Of a DNA stretch of 64,000 nt, positions 39,341 to 51,347 are shown in pieces. A program made the translations under genes and the position numbers. Origin of the DNA: Ascidia mentula (lineage: Eukaryota; Chordata; Ascidiacea; Phlebobranchia; Ascidiidae); contig OX387198.1 of NCBI GenBank assembly GCA_947561715.1, positions 18,042,001-18,106,000 on the forward strand, read 5' to 3'. Numbering within the stretch: position 1 is the first letter of the stretch; each line of letters opens with the position of its first letter. The notes under the pieces are model-generated. The model did not search any database and was not told where the DNA came from. It worked only from the letters and a program-made list of their open reading frames with translations.

Positions 39341-40131
39341 TTAACATGACGACAGTTGAAGAAAGCTTAACTTGCAATTGGCGTGGTCTACCCCTCCACC
39401 AGATTAACAATCGACGCATTACACCCAAACATGCAAGATGCGTATTCACCCTTGATCTAAATTTGAGTCGCAAGTATATCAAACAGAAATACCTGACATA
39501 AAACAACTGCTGTCGTAAACCACCTGTAAATTTAGACAAGGTTTCCCGCCGTCAAGTCATTACTACAACAAACAACTCATTATTACGCAGTTAGCCAAGC
39601 CTCCTAGCCTGTCCTGCCTGCTTGTTGTTCATCCAACCATGACGAAGCAGCGCCTCAGCTTCGCTTTGTAATATTTAAAAAAAACATTTTAGTTAGCTCG
39701 CAAAATCAACAAATAGCCTATTATGGTAAAAATCACTGACAATAATTTGCCCTCCAAAACTGCATGTGTCACAACCCCACGGCAGAACTCACCAAGAGAG
39801 GTACAACCAAACTACCTCAAAATAATATAAAATCAACTTCATGCTTCTATGCCCACCTTATGACAAAACAATATGATATGTGTGACGCAGGTATACGCAG
39901 CAAAATTCCCGCCGCCGAAACCCACCTTCAAGCACCGTATTACACTTCAAAATTATTTTGCGCACGGGGAAATTATGCAAACTTGAGCACGGCGCACCAT
40001 TCCTAAACCGAACGTATAAGTTTGGCTGACGTCCGAATAAGTGCTGATTGGCCGTGCCAAGCTTAAACGCACTAAACCGAACTTAAACCAAGCTAGGCCC
40101 ATACTAAAGGGGTAGATAATTTTTGACTGGG

Positions 40132-41513
40132 ATATGACTTTTCGTGAAAAAATATTTTTTTTCAGTACAAGCTTTATTATACAGTGGAAAACGCTGGTAC
40201 TCCAGTATTGCTTTTGCGGTTGCACAACGTATGTGACTATGCGATTTCAGCACTTGTCCATTTTGCAGTATATGACTTTTCGATAAAAAATATTTTTCTT
40301 CAGTACAAGCTTTATTATACAGTGGAAAACGCTGGTACTCCAGTATTGCTTTTGCGGTTGCACAACGTATGTAACTATGCGATTTCAGCACTTGTCCATT
40401 TTGCAGTATATGACTTTTCGATAAAAAATATTTTTTTTCAGTACAAGCTTTATTATACAGTGGAAAACGCTGGTACTCCAGTATTGCTTTTGCGGTTGCA
40501 CAACGTATGTAACTATGCGATTTCAGCACTTGTCCATTTTGCAGTATATGACTTTTCGATAAAAAATATTTTTTTTCAGTACAAGCTTTATTATACAGTG
40601 GAAAACGCTGGTACTCCAGTATTGCTTTTGCGGTTGCACAACGTATGTAACTATGCGATTTCAGCACTTGTCCATTTTGCAGTATATGACTTTTCGTGAA
40701 AAAATATTTTTTTTCAGTGCAAGCTTTATTATACAGTGGAAAACGCTGGTACTCCTGTATTGCTTTTGCGGTTGCACAACGTATGTAACTATGCGATTTC
40801 AGCACTTGTCCATTTTGCAGTATATGACTTTTCTTGAAAAAATATTTTTTTTCAGTACAAGCTTTATTATGCAGTGGAAAACGCTGGTACTCCAGTATTG
40901 CTTTTGCGGTTGCACAACGTATGTAACTATGCGATTTCAGCACTTGTCCATTTTGCAGTATATGACTTTTCGATAAAAAATATTTTTTTTCAGTACAAGC
41001 TTTATTATACAGTGGAAAACGCTGGTACTCCAGTATTGCTTTTGCGGTTGCACAACGTATGTAACTATGCGATTTCAGCACTTGTCCATTTTGCAGTATA
41101 TGACTTTTCGATAAAAAATATTTTTTTTCAGTACAAGCTTTATTATACAGTGGAAAACGCTGGTACTCCAGTATTGCTTTTGCGGTTGCACAACGTATGT
41201 AACTATGCGATTTCAGCACTTGTCCATTTTGCAGTATATGACTTTTCGATAAAAAATATTTTTTTTCAGTACAAGCTTTATTATACAGTGGAAAACGCTG
41301 GTACTGCAGTGGTGCTTTTGCCGTTGCACAAAGTATGTAACTATGCGATTTCAGCACTTGTCCATTTTGCAGTATATGACTTTTCGATAAAAAATATATT
41401 TTTTCAGTACAAGCTTTATTATACAGTGGAAAACGCTGGTACTCCAGTATTGCTTTTGCGGTTGCACAACGTATGTAACTATGCGATTTCAGCACTTGTC
41501 CATTTTGCAGTAT
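40132..41513 (+). repeat. 138-bp satellite spacer 3 (10 monomers + 2 bp)
   Basis: Same monomer series and the same inferred crossover junction as spacers 1 and 2. Confidence 0.95.
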
Positions 41514-42209
41514 CCCAGTCATAAATTTAGGCACGGCCCTTGTCACTTTATGTCAAGATACGCTTGGCATCAAGCTTGGGCGACGCATGTTCACCGTACT
41601 TAAATGTTGGATATATGTTCGGCGTATGTTCTACAATTGAACAAATCCAAGCTTGGCCGAGCGAGCTTTCGCCGTGCGTTTACCGAACATAATGATATTG
41701 CCTGGCTGCTTTCAAAATATGACCTGATCAAACTCGCTACTTCACCGTCTCGCACGTAACACGACTTAAATTAACACAATATTTTATTGAAAGCAACAAC
41801 ACATAAATAAAAATACAGTGGCAAGCGCAGTGGAAGTACAGAGTAACTTGAAGTGCACTGTTCGAGGAAACTATGTACTCTGGGACGTGGTGGGCTTTAT
41901 TGAGGATTGATTGCCGTTTCTTGATATTCTGTCGTCACTCCGGCAACAACTCCAGGTAAAACTCGTTTCCCCGCCGTGGCGATTTCTTGGTATTTCACTG
42001 CTTGCGTCTTGCATCTTTCAATGCGTCTGCAGAACATAAAACATATGATTTAGTTAAAATTTTGGTAACATTCTGTCGTGCACAGAAATTAAATATTTGA
42101 CATGTGGGAATTAAATATGTGAAAGTTGTGACAACTTCACAATCGGAAGGCTTTACAATGAGGCCCGCAGTGTGGCGTGTCTTGTGAGATTTCCAAAGCA
42201 ATTTGACTC

Positions 42210-43195
42210 ACCCAACATAAATGCCAACAGGGGATGTGATTTGAATGGGATTTTTGTTTTCCTGCGCCAAAACAAAATTGAAGAGCCAGGTGTTTTGTCA
42301 TAAACAGCTTTACAGAATTCCGGAAGGTGCCACGAAGTTGGTCCATGTCCATCACTTGGGCAAGTTTTACTTTGTCCTTTTGAAAAGTATCAACATACAA
42401 AATGATTGAAATGTATAGCAGATGTCATTTACAGTGTAAAGCATGCAGACAAAAGCCTCAGTGCATTAGGTAAAAAGAAAGCTCACATTTGGTTTAGTAA
42501 GTAGAGCCATCAGATGTTCTTCGTTGACAGCTGATTGCGGCAAAAACTTTTCTGCCACACATGTGTTTTTTTTTCTGTCAGAGTTTCCATTCTCTGAATT
42601 CGGTCACCAATCCTCCGCATTTCTTCCTTCACCTTTATTGTTTTGTCGATAAGGATGCCAATGTTTTCAGACAGTTCATGCTCCTGTCATTGTGACATTG
42701 TTTTTGCTGCTTGGGTGGCAAGAACCTGTTGAAAGTAAACTAAAATAAGCAAATGCACAAGCAAAGGTCCCCAGTCAATTAAAAAAATAAAGATGAATAA
42801 TATGTGCCAGTTTTATGCATAAAAATCTGCACAAGGTTTATGGACCTTTTTTTGCAAGAGAGGTATCGTGGAAGAAGAACTGCTTTCAGTGGATTCGCTC
42901 ATTAGAATGTCCCTTTCCAGATCAGCAGATCTACATTTTCTTTTCAAACAACGGGCATTTGTGCCTGAAAAGAACAAAGTGCATGAAACAAAAATGCACA
43001 ATTATTTGGCACAAATACACAACTTACTCCCTTCACAAAGAATGGTGGAAGGACATGTCTGCCAAGCTGCATCCACAGAAATTTCATTTTTCAAGAATCT
43101 TTATACATCCAAATTGATGGGTGTCCACTTACATGCATTGGTGCCGACCATCCAGCCTTTGGGGATTTTATACAAACAAAATTTTTCATTCTAAT
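42210..43195 (-). pseudogene. DUF4806-like protein remnant in EnSpm-like copy 4
   Basis: Same series of minus-strand segments and frame breaks as in the other copies. Confidence 0.4.
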
Positions 43196-43349
43196 GTACT
43201 GCGGAAGAAACAAATATACATGCAGATATATCATGTGGCATAAACCAAATTAATGGCAACAAAATGTCCTTTATATGGCAACAGAATGCACCTTCTAATT
43301 TGATCATTATCACCATAAAAACCACACACTTTGTCATGTCCGACATGTT

Positions 43350-44125
43350 TTAAGTTGACAAGGTTTTTTGAAAAGACGACAATTGTTTTTGAACGACAAT
43401 ATGCAACCAAGAATCAATAGTGTAAATGTCACAAAGTCGATAAATATCATTGCTTTGTGAAATGGTCGAGTCGCTGATTTTTGTTGTAAAATTGCTATTG
43501 GCCAATCCACAAACCTTGTTATTGTGTGTGAAAGGAACACTTGGAGGGAAATTTACTATTTGGTTAATATGCACTATTGCTTTGACAGTTTTTTCGACGG
43601 GATATTATATGGAAATTAAGAAACATATAATGGGAAGTTTGGTTTTCATGAAATGCAAATCTTGCAATTTGTTGCATAGGTTTGTAGCCAGATTTAAAAC
43701 TTTTTTTCAAACAACCCCAGTAATTTTCAAATTGAAAACAGCCAATGTTTTCCAATGAACCATGTTTTTCATAATCATTACACAAGTGGATCAAACAATG
43801 AACATTGTAACTGACAAATGCTTTACCATAAATATGTGAAGATTTGCTAACAAAGTCTTTTAGCATTTGGACACATAACGAAAACTCATGTGTGTTAATG
43901 TTTGGCGACAACAAACATCTCATAGCTAAAGAAAAATGGAGAAAATGACAATACGTTTATGGCACAGCACATTTTTATCTTTTAACAGCACAGCACCACT
44001 CCCACATACAGCATAAATAGTCTGATATCTGTTGCTTTCCAGTAAAGCAAATCAGACAAAGGCCTCGATTTTCTGTTGAACTCAAGCGGTATAAATTCCT
44101 TATATTTTGTAAGGTTGTGGTGACG
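43350..44125 (-). pseudogene. EnSpm/CACTA transposase C-terminal remnant, copy 4
   Basis: Same exon-like segments and missing catalytic domain as in the other copies. Confidence 0.75.
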
Positions 44126-44916
44126 TTAACATGACGACAGTTGAAGAAAGCTTAACTTGCAATTGGCGTGGTCTACCCCTCCACCAGATTAACAATCGAC
44201 GCATTACACCCAAACATGCAAGATGCGTATTCACCCTTGATCTAAATTTGAGTCGCAAGTATATCAAACAGAAATACCTGACATAAAACAACTGCTGTCG
44301 TAAACCACCTGTAAATTTAGACAAGGTTTCCCGCCGTCAAGTCATTACTACAACAAACAACTCATTATTACGCAGTTAGCCAAGCCTCCTAGCCTGTCCT
44401 GCCTGCTTGTTGTTCATCCAACCATGACGAAGCAGCGCCTCAGCTTCGCTTTGTAATATTTAAAAAAAACATTTTAGTTAGCTCGCAAAATCAACAAATA
44501 GCCTATTATGGTAAAAATCACTGACAATAATTTGCCCTCCAAAACTGCATGTGTCACAACCCCACGGCAGAACTCACCAAGAGAGGTACAACCAAACTAC
44601 CTCAAAATAATATAAAATCAACTTCATGCTTCTATGCCCACCTTATGACAAAACAATATGATATGTGTGACGCAGGTATACGCAGCAAAATTCCCGCCGC
44701 CGAAACCCACCTTCAAGCACCGTATTACACTTCAAAATTATTTTGCGCACGGGGAAATTATGCAAACTTGAGCACGGCGCACCATTCCTAAACCGAACGT
44801 ATAAGTTTGGCTGACGTCCGAATAAGTGCTGATTGGCCGTGCCAAGCTTAAACGCACTAAACCGAACTTAAACCAAGCTAGGCCCATACTAAAGGGGTAG
44901 ATAATTTTTGACTGGG

Positions 44917-47900
44917 ATATGACTTTTCGTGAAAAAATATTTTTTTTCAGTACAAGCTTTATTATACAGTGGAAAACGCTGGTACTCCAGTATTGCTTTT
45001 GCGGTTGCACAACGTATGTGACTATGCGATTTCAGCACTTGTCCATTTTGCAGTATATGACTTTTCGATAAAAAATATTTTTCTTCAGTACAAGCTTTAT
45101 TATACAGTGGAAAACGCTGGTACTCCAGTATTGCTTTTGCGGTTGCACAACGTATGTAACTATGCGATTTCAGCACTTGTCCATTTTGCAGTATATGACT
45201 TTTCGATAAAAAATATTTTTTTTCAGTGCATGCTTTATTATACAGTGGAAAACGCTGGTACTCCAGTATTGCTTTTGCGGTTGCACAACGTATGTAACTA
45301 TGCGATTTCAGCACTTGTCCATTTTGCAGTATATGACTTTTCTTGAAAAAATATTTTTTTTCAGTACAAGCTTTATTATACAGTGGAAAACGCTGGTACT
45401 CCAGTATTGCTTTTGCGGTTGCACAACGTATGTAACTATGCGATTTCAGCACTTGTCCATTTTGCAGTATATGACTTTTCGATAAATAATATTTTTTTTC
45501 AGTACAAGCTTTATTATACAGTGGAAAACGCTGGTACTCCAGTATTGCTTTTGCGGTTGCACAACGTATGTAACTATGCGATTTCAGCACTTGTCCATTT
45601 TGCAGTATATGACTTTTCGATAAAAAATATTTTTTTTCAGTACAAGCTTTATTATGCAGTGGAAAACGCTGGTACTCCAGTATTGCTTTTGCGGTTGCAC
45701 AACGTATGTAACTATGCGATTTCAGCACTTGTCCATTTTGCAGTATATGACTTTTCGATAAAAAATATTTTTTTTCAGTACAAGCTTTATTATACAGTGG
45801 AAAACGCTGGTACTCCAGTATTGCTGTTGCGGTTGCACAACGTATGTAACTATGCGATTTCAGCACTTGTCCATTTTGCAGTATATGACTTTTCGTGAAA
45901 AAATATTTTTTTTCAGTGCAAGCTTTATTATACAGTGGAAAACGCTGGTACTCCTGTATTGCTTTTGCGGTTGCACAACGTATGTAACTATGCGATTTCA
46001 GCACTTGTCCATTTTGCAGTATATGACTTTTCTTGAAAAAATATTTTTTTTCAGTACAAGCTTTATTATACAGTGGAAAACGCTGGTACTCCAGTATTGC
46101 TTTTGCGGTTGCACAACGTATGTAACTATGCGATTTCAGCACTTGTCCATTTTGCAGTATATGACTTTTCGATAAAAAATATTTTTTTTCAGTACAAGCT
46201 TTATTATACAGTGGAAAACGCTGGTACTCCAGTATTGCTTTTGCGGTTGCACAACGTATGTAACTATGCGATTTCAGCACTTGTCCATTTTGCAGTATAT
46301 GACTTTTCTTGAAAAAATATTTTTTTTCAGTACAAGCTTTATTATACAGTGGAAAACGCTGGTACTCCAGTATTGCTTTTGCGGTTGCACAACGTATGTA
46401 ACTATGCGATTTCAGCACTTGTCCATTTTGCAGTATATGACTTTTCGTGAAAAAATATTTTTTTTCAGTACAAGCTTTATTATACAGTGGAAAACGCTGG
46501 TACTCCAGTATTGCTTTTGCGGTTGCACAACGTATGTAACTATGCGATTTCAGCACTTGTCCATTTTGCAGTATATGACTTTTCGTGAAAAAATATTTTT
46601 TTTCAGTACAAGCTTTATTATACAGTGGAAAACGCTGGTACTCCAGTATTGCTTTTGCGGTTGCACAACGTATGTAACTATGCGATTTCAGCACTCGTCC
46701 ATTTTGCAGTATATGACTTTTCGATAAAAAATATTTTTTTTCAGTACAAGCTTTATTATGCAGTGGAAAACGCTGGTAGTCCGGTATTGCTTTTGCGGTT
46801 GCACAACGTATGTAACTATGCGATTTCAGCACTTGTCCATTTTGCAGTATATGACTTTTCGATAAAAAATATTTTTTTTCAGTACAAGCTTTATTATACA
46901 GTGGAAAACGCTGGTACTCCAGTATTGCTTTTGCGGTTGCACAACGTATGTAACTATGCGATTTCAGCACTTGTCCATTTTGCAGTATATGACTTTTCGT
47001 GAAAAAATATTTTTTTTCAGTGCAAGCTTTATTATACAGTGGAAAACGCTGGTACTCCTGTATTGCTTTTGCGGTTGCACAACGTATGTAACTATGCGAT
47101 TTCAGCACTTGTCCATTTTGCAGTATATGACTTTTCGATAAAAAATATTTTTTTTCAGTGCATGCTTTATTATACAGTGGAAAACGCTGGTACTCCAGTA
47201 TTGCTTTTGCGGTTGCACAACGTATGTAACTATGCGATTTCAGCACTTGTCCATTTTGCAGTATATGACTTTTCGATAAAAAATATTTTTTTTCAGTACA
47301 AGCTTTATTATACAGTGGAAAACGCTGGTACTCCAGTATTGCTGTTGCGGTTGCACAACGTATGTAACTATGCGATTTCAGCACTTGTCCATTTTGCAGT
47401 ATATGACTTTTCGTGAAAAAATATTTTTTTTCAGTGCAAGCTTTATTATACAGTGGAAAACGCTGGTACTCCTGTATTGCTTTTGCGGTTGCACAACGTA
47501 TGTAACTATGCGATTTCAGCACTTGTCCATTTTGCAGTATATGACTTTTCTTGAAAAAATATTTTTTTTCAGTACAAGCTTTATTATACAGTGGAAAACG
47601 CTGGTACTCCAGTATTGCTTTTGCGGTTGCACAACGTATGTAACTATGCGATTTCAGCACTTGTCCATTTTGCAGTATATGACTTTTCGATAAAAAATAT
47701 TTTTTTTCAGTACAAGCTTTATTATGCAGTGGAAAACGCTGGTACTCCAGTATTGCTTTTGCGGTTGCACAACGTATGTAACTATGCGATTTCAGCACTT
47801 GTCCATTTTGCAGTATATGACTTTTCTTGAAAAAATATTTTTTTTCAGTACAAGCTTTATTATACAGTGGAAAACGCTGGTACTCCAGTATTGCTTTTGC

Positions 47901-49405
47901 GGTTGCACAACGTATGTAACTATGCGATTTCAGCACTTGTCCATTTTGCAGTATATGACTTTTCGATAAAAAATATTTTTTTTCAGTACAAGCTTTATTA
48001 TGCAGTGGAAAACGCTGGTACTCCAGTATTGCTTTTGCGGTTGCACAACGTATGTAACTATGCGATTTCAGCACTTGTCCATTTTGCAGTATATGACTTT
48101 TCGATAAAAAATATTTTTTTTCAGTACAAGCTTTATTATACAGTGGAAAACGCTGGTACTCCAGTATTGCTTTTGCGGTTGCACAACGTATGTAACTATG
48201 CGATTTCAGCACTTGTCCATTTTGCAGTATATGACTTTTCGATAAAAAATATTTTTTTTCAGTACAAGCTTTATTATACAGTGGAAAACGCTGGTACTGC
48301 AGTGGTGCTTTTGCCGTTGCACAAAGTATGTAACTATGCGATTTCAGCACTTGTCCATTTTGCAGTATATGACTTTTCGATAAAAAATATATTTTTTCAG
48401 TACAAGCTTTATTATACAGTGGAAAACGCTGGTACTCCAGTATTGCTTTTGCGGTTGCACAACGTATGTAACTATGCGATTTCAGCACTTGTCCATTTTG
48501 CAGTATATGACTTTTCGTGAAAAAATATTTTTTTTCAGTGCAAGCTTTATTATACAGTGGAAAACGCTGGTACTCCTGTATTGCTTTTGCGGTTGCACAA
48601 CGTATGTAACTATGCGATTTCAGCACTTGTCCATTTTGCAGTATATGACTTTTCTTGAAAAAATATTTTTTTTCAGTACAAGCTTTATTATACAGTGGAA
48701 AACGCTGGTACTCCAGTATTGCTTTTGCGGTTGCACAACGTATGTAACTATGCGATTTCAGCACTTGTCCATTTTGCAGTATATGACTTTTCGATAAAAA
48801 ATATTTTTTTTCAGTACAAGCTTTATTATGCAGTGGAAAACGCTGGTACTCCAGTATTGCTTTTGCGGTTGCACAACGTATGTAACTATGCGATTTCAGC
48901 ACTTGTCCATTTTGCAGTATATGACTTTTCGATAAAAAATATTCTTTTCAGTACAAGCTTTATTATACAGTGGAAAACGCTGGTACTCCAGTATTGCTGT
49001 TGCGGTTGCACAACGTATGTAACTATGCGATTTCAGCACTTGTCCATTTTGCAGTATATGACTTTTCGTGAAAAAATATTTTTTTTCAGTGCAAGCTTTA
49101 TTATACAGTGGAAAACGCTGGTACTCCTGTATTGCTTTTGCGGTTGCACAACGTATGTAACTATGCGATTTCAGCACTTGTCCATTTTGCAGTATATGAC
49201 TTTTCTTGAAAAAATATTTTTTTTCAGTACAAGCTTTATTATACAGTGGAAAACGCTGGTACTCCAGTATTGCTTTTGCGGTTGCACAACGTATGTAACT
49301 ATGCGATTTCAGCACTTGTCCATTTTGCAGTATATGACTTTTCGATAAAAAAATTTTTTTTCAGTACAAGCTTTATTATATAGTGGAAAACGCTGGTACT
49401 CCAGT
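44917..49405 (+). repeat. 138-bp satellite array, middle block (about 32 monomers)
   Basis: Same family and orientation as the left array, and of the left subfamily. It includes monomers with GCTGTTGCGG (near 45825, 47342 and 48997), GGTAGTCCGG (near 46778) and the diverged ACTGCAGTGGTGC (near 48297). Two junction length variants occur near its right end: AATATTCTTTTCAG near 48941, and AAAAAAATTTTTTTTC near 49347. They put the minus-strand periodic frame out of register. The block stops inside a monomer at ACTCCAGT, where the BEL/Pao element is inserted. Confidence 0.97.
49401..49405 (+). other. Target-site duplication CCAGT, left of BEL/Pao element
   Basis: CCAGT stands directly before the 5' LTR and again directly after the 3' LTR at 56930-56934. 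In an uninterrupted monomer it occurs once, in ACTCCAGTATTGC. A 5-bp duplication is usual for BEL/Pao integration, so the element entered an existing satellite monomer. Confidence 0.93.
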
Positions 49406-49971
49406 TGTAGATTCCCAAACCCAATTTCGTTAATTCTTTCACGTTATGTTTTCTATGTTTGGCACAACTCTCGTTATTATGTGACAAAAGGCTGCGCAGT
49501 AGACGTGCGCGTGCAGACCGCATGGTCATGTTTTTCATTGCTAGTTGTGTTGCCAGTTATTGTGGTACATATAATAATATACTGATTCTATTTGAATAAG
49601 GTTTTAGTTGCAAAACGCGAAATAGTTTGTTGACTGCTTTGCAACAATTGAAAAGTTTACTGGATTACTAATGCAACTGAAAGATGTGTTGTCACTACTG
49701 ATAAATCACGGAATAAGATCGGTCGCAAAACAGTTCGGTAAGTGCGATTGAATTTGTCTATGTATTGAATGTACAATTGTGTTTCTTTAACTAGAAACCG
49801 TTCCATTTCTGGCGCGTTGTTGTGCCGGTCGTTCCTGTATCGAATACAAGTGTCTGTTGTGTTTCGCGGGCTCGACTACCTAGAAGATTGGATGGGACGC
49901 GTTTGGGCTAAAGGCCAAAAAACTGATGTGTAGCGTGTAGCGCTGCCGATCCGCAGAAAAAGCACGTTACA
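49406..49971 (+). repeat. BEL/Pao 5' LTR (566 bp)
   Basis: Starts TGTAGATTCCC and ends AAAGCACGTTACA. Compared with the 3' LTR it has one extra A in GACAAAAGG, an extra AT in the ATAATAATATAC stretch, and lacks 16 bases near 49750. Substitutions are TTTACTGG/TTTATTGG, GTGTTGTC/GTGTGGTC, TTTCGCGGG/TTTCTCGGG and CTGATGTG/CTGCTGTG. It should contain the element's promoter. An AT-rich TATAATAATATA stretch lies near 49570, but I cannot assign a start site. The bases after it (TACAAGTTTCGAAC) show no TGG-initial tRNA primer site. Confidence 0.95.
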
Positions 49972-50018
49972 TACAAGTTTCGAACTGTCATTGTTACAAC
50001 CGTTTGTGACGTCACAAC
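49972..50018 (+). promoter_or_regulatory. BEL/Pao leader with perfect CRE palindrome
   Basis: The short leader between LTR and gag start contains TGTGACGTCACA at 50005-50016, a perfect 12-bp palindrome enclosing the CREB/ATF consensus TGACGTCA. It ends two bases before the gag ATG. Whether any factor binds it is unknown. No canonical primer-binding site is visible. Confidence 0.5.
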
Positions 50019-51347
50019 ATGCCTGTCCTGACAAAGAAGAAGAGAAAACGGCTTAGCTGTGCATTAAAACAGTTACAAGATGATTACCTCGATGCTGAGA
50101 GGGTGATGCTCGACCGTGAAAAGGAAAAATTGCAAGAAGCGTTGCTTGCCGTAGAAGCAAGCTACACCGAGGTTATGAACCTGTGTGAAGATATGTCCGA
50201 TGAGGCCACGATGCCGGGAAGTGTGTCTCGAAAAAGGGATTGTGTTCGAGGCAAGAACGAATTTGACACTCGTGTCAGGCAGTGGCTGCGAGACATTTCA
50301 ACACCGGTGCCTGTCTCGGAAGCTGGTAGCCGTTCACCGCCCGCAAGTAGAACGTCGAAACGATGTGAATCCACTATTCACACTGGGAGCGTAAGATCTT
50401 CTAGGAGCTCGACATACAGTATTAAGTTAAAGGAAAGTCGTGTGAAGCTAAATCTTGCTCGTTTAGCACGCAAGCAAGATGAAGAACGAAAAGAAGAGGA
50501 ATTAAAACAAGCCGAGTTCACTCTTGAACGAGAACTAGAAGAAAGAAAATTGGAAGCTGAACGAGAACTAGCTAAACGAAAATTGGAAGCTGAAATCGCT
50601 GATCGCGAATCTCAACGGAAGTTAGAATTAGCAGAAGCCGAACTGAACGCATGGGAAGAAGTTGGGAGTGTTTGTTCGTTAAAATACGAACCCCGAAAAG
50701 ACACAGTGTGTCCCAAGAATCCTGAAGAATTAGTGATCGAAGATCCTAAACCAAATGAAATAAAGTTCAAGGAATTCGAACGTCCTAGTCGCCAAAATGT
50801 ACCACGTGATAACATTTACTCGCCACATAATGGACATACCTCTACGACACAGTTTAGACCTCATTATACGGAGGTTGGTGAACGTTTTCTGCCAAAACCA
50901 CAAATAACAAAGTTTGATGGGGACCCTATGGACTATTGGTCATTTGCAAATCGATACAAAATCCATATTGCTAGCAGATTAGACTGTGATGATTTAAGAC
51001 TTACATACTTGCTGCAACATTGCACACCGAGTGTCAATGAAAAGCTGAGGCACTATACGTCATCCTCCAACCCTGCAATCAGCTACGAACTTGCTTGGAA
51101 AGAATTGTACGAACGCTATGGTCAACCACATATCATCGCTCGTTGCTGCGAGAGGAAGTTGCAAGAAAGTCCGAAGATTGGACGAAACGACCCCGACGGT
51201 TTGGAAAAGTTGGCCGTCCTCCTTAAGAGATGCTGCGTATCATTGGAGGAAATCACTGGTATGTCTACCGTAGATTCCGTCGGTTTTATTGTTGCTATTG
51301 CTAGCAAGCTACCTGTGGAGATGCAATGTAAGTGGGTATCTGTATAA
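50019..51347 (+). CDS. gag: BEL/Pao gag, N-terminal part (DUF1759), truncated by nested insertion
   Basis: This 442-codon frame encodes the structural polyprotein that forms the retrotransposon particle. It opens with a basic MPVLTKKKRKR stretch. Residues ~135-215 form a long, very charged region rich in E, K and R (ERELEERKLEAERELAKRK), a strong coiled-coil candidate. Residues ~295-440 match the DUF1759 gag domain of BEL/Pao elements, with KFDGDPMDYWSFANRYK, KLRHYTSS and AWKELYERYGQP. The ATG chosen is the first after the 5' LTR, 47 bases downstream, and follows the CRE palindrome. The frame ends at a TAA supplied by the nested element, in the middle of the domain's C-terminal helix region. 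The same codon frame resumes after that element. Confidence 0.9.
   Translation: MPVLTKKKRKRLSCALKQLQDDYLDAERVMLDREKEKLQEALLAVEASYTEVMNLCEDMSDEATMPGSVSRKRDCVRGKNEFDTRVRQWLRDISTPVPVSEAGSRSPPASRTSKRCESTIHTGSVRSSRSSTYSIKLKESRVKLNLARLARKQDEERKEEELKQAEFTLERELEERKLEAERELAKRKLEAEIADRESQRKLELAEAELNAWEEVGSVCSLKYEPRKDTVCPKNPEELVIEDPKPNEIKFKEFERPSRQNVPRDNIYSPHNGHTSTTQFRPHYTEVGERFLPKPQITKFDGDPMDYWSFANRYKIHIASRLDCDDLRLTYLLQHCTPSVNEKLRHYTSSSNPAISYELAWKELYERYGQPHIIARCCERKLQESPKIGRNDPDGLEKLAVLLKRCCVSLEEITGMSTVDSVGFIVAIASKLPVEMQCKWVSV
51336..51343 (+). other. 8-bp target-site duplication GTATCTGT, left of nested element
   Basis: GTATCTGT occurs here and again at 51780-51787 on the other side of the nested insertion. 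Counting one copy as target and the rest as insertion leaves the gag codon frame continuous, which independently supports these limits. Confidence 0.8.

Larger units (their letters stand above)
36729..40131 (-). mobile_element. EnSpm/CACTA-like DNA transposon, copy 3
   Basis: Third member of the tandem series, with identical termini (CCCAGTCA at both ends in inverted orientation) and internal content. No copy-specific changes were noticed. Confidence 0.8.
27159..44916 (+). repeat. Composite tandem repeat: four 3403-bp transposons at 4785-bp spacing
   Basis: Four copies of one transposon lie at exactly 4785-bp intervals. They are separated by three satellite spacers of 1382 bp, which is 10 monomers plus the 2-bp target duplication. 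All four sit at the same position within the monomer, after GCAGTAT. The stretches I compared, including every translated segment of the element, are the same in all four. Independent insertions would not share both the site and the neighbouring variant monomers, so this is one insertion multiplied by tandem duplication. The spacer joins two monomers like those right of copy 4 to eight like those left of copy 1. Confidence 0.95.
41514..44916 (-). mobile_element. EnSpm/CACTA-like DNA transposon, copy 4
   Basis: Last copy of the series. Its right flank keeps only the first two monomers of the spacer pattern and then, from about 45223, runs into a different monomer (GTGCATGC). It therefore marks the right end of the tandem duplication and probably preserves the original right flank of the insertion. 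Confidence 0.8.

Noticed and set aside
49972..49990. tRNA primer-binding site after the 5' LTR
   Set aside because: The bases TACAAGTTTCGAACTGTC do not begin with TGG or match a tRNA 3' end I can recognise.
50162..50374. Minus-strand frames within the BEL/Pao body
   Set aside because: Antisense shadows of gag and pol with no domain signal.
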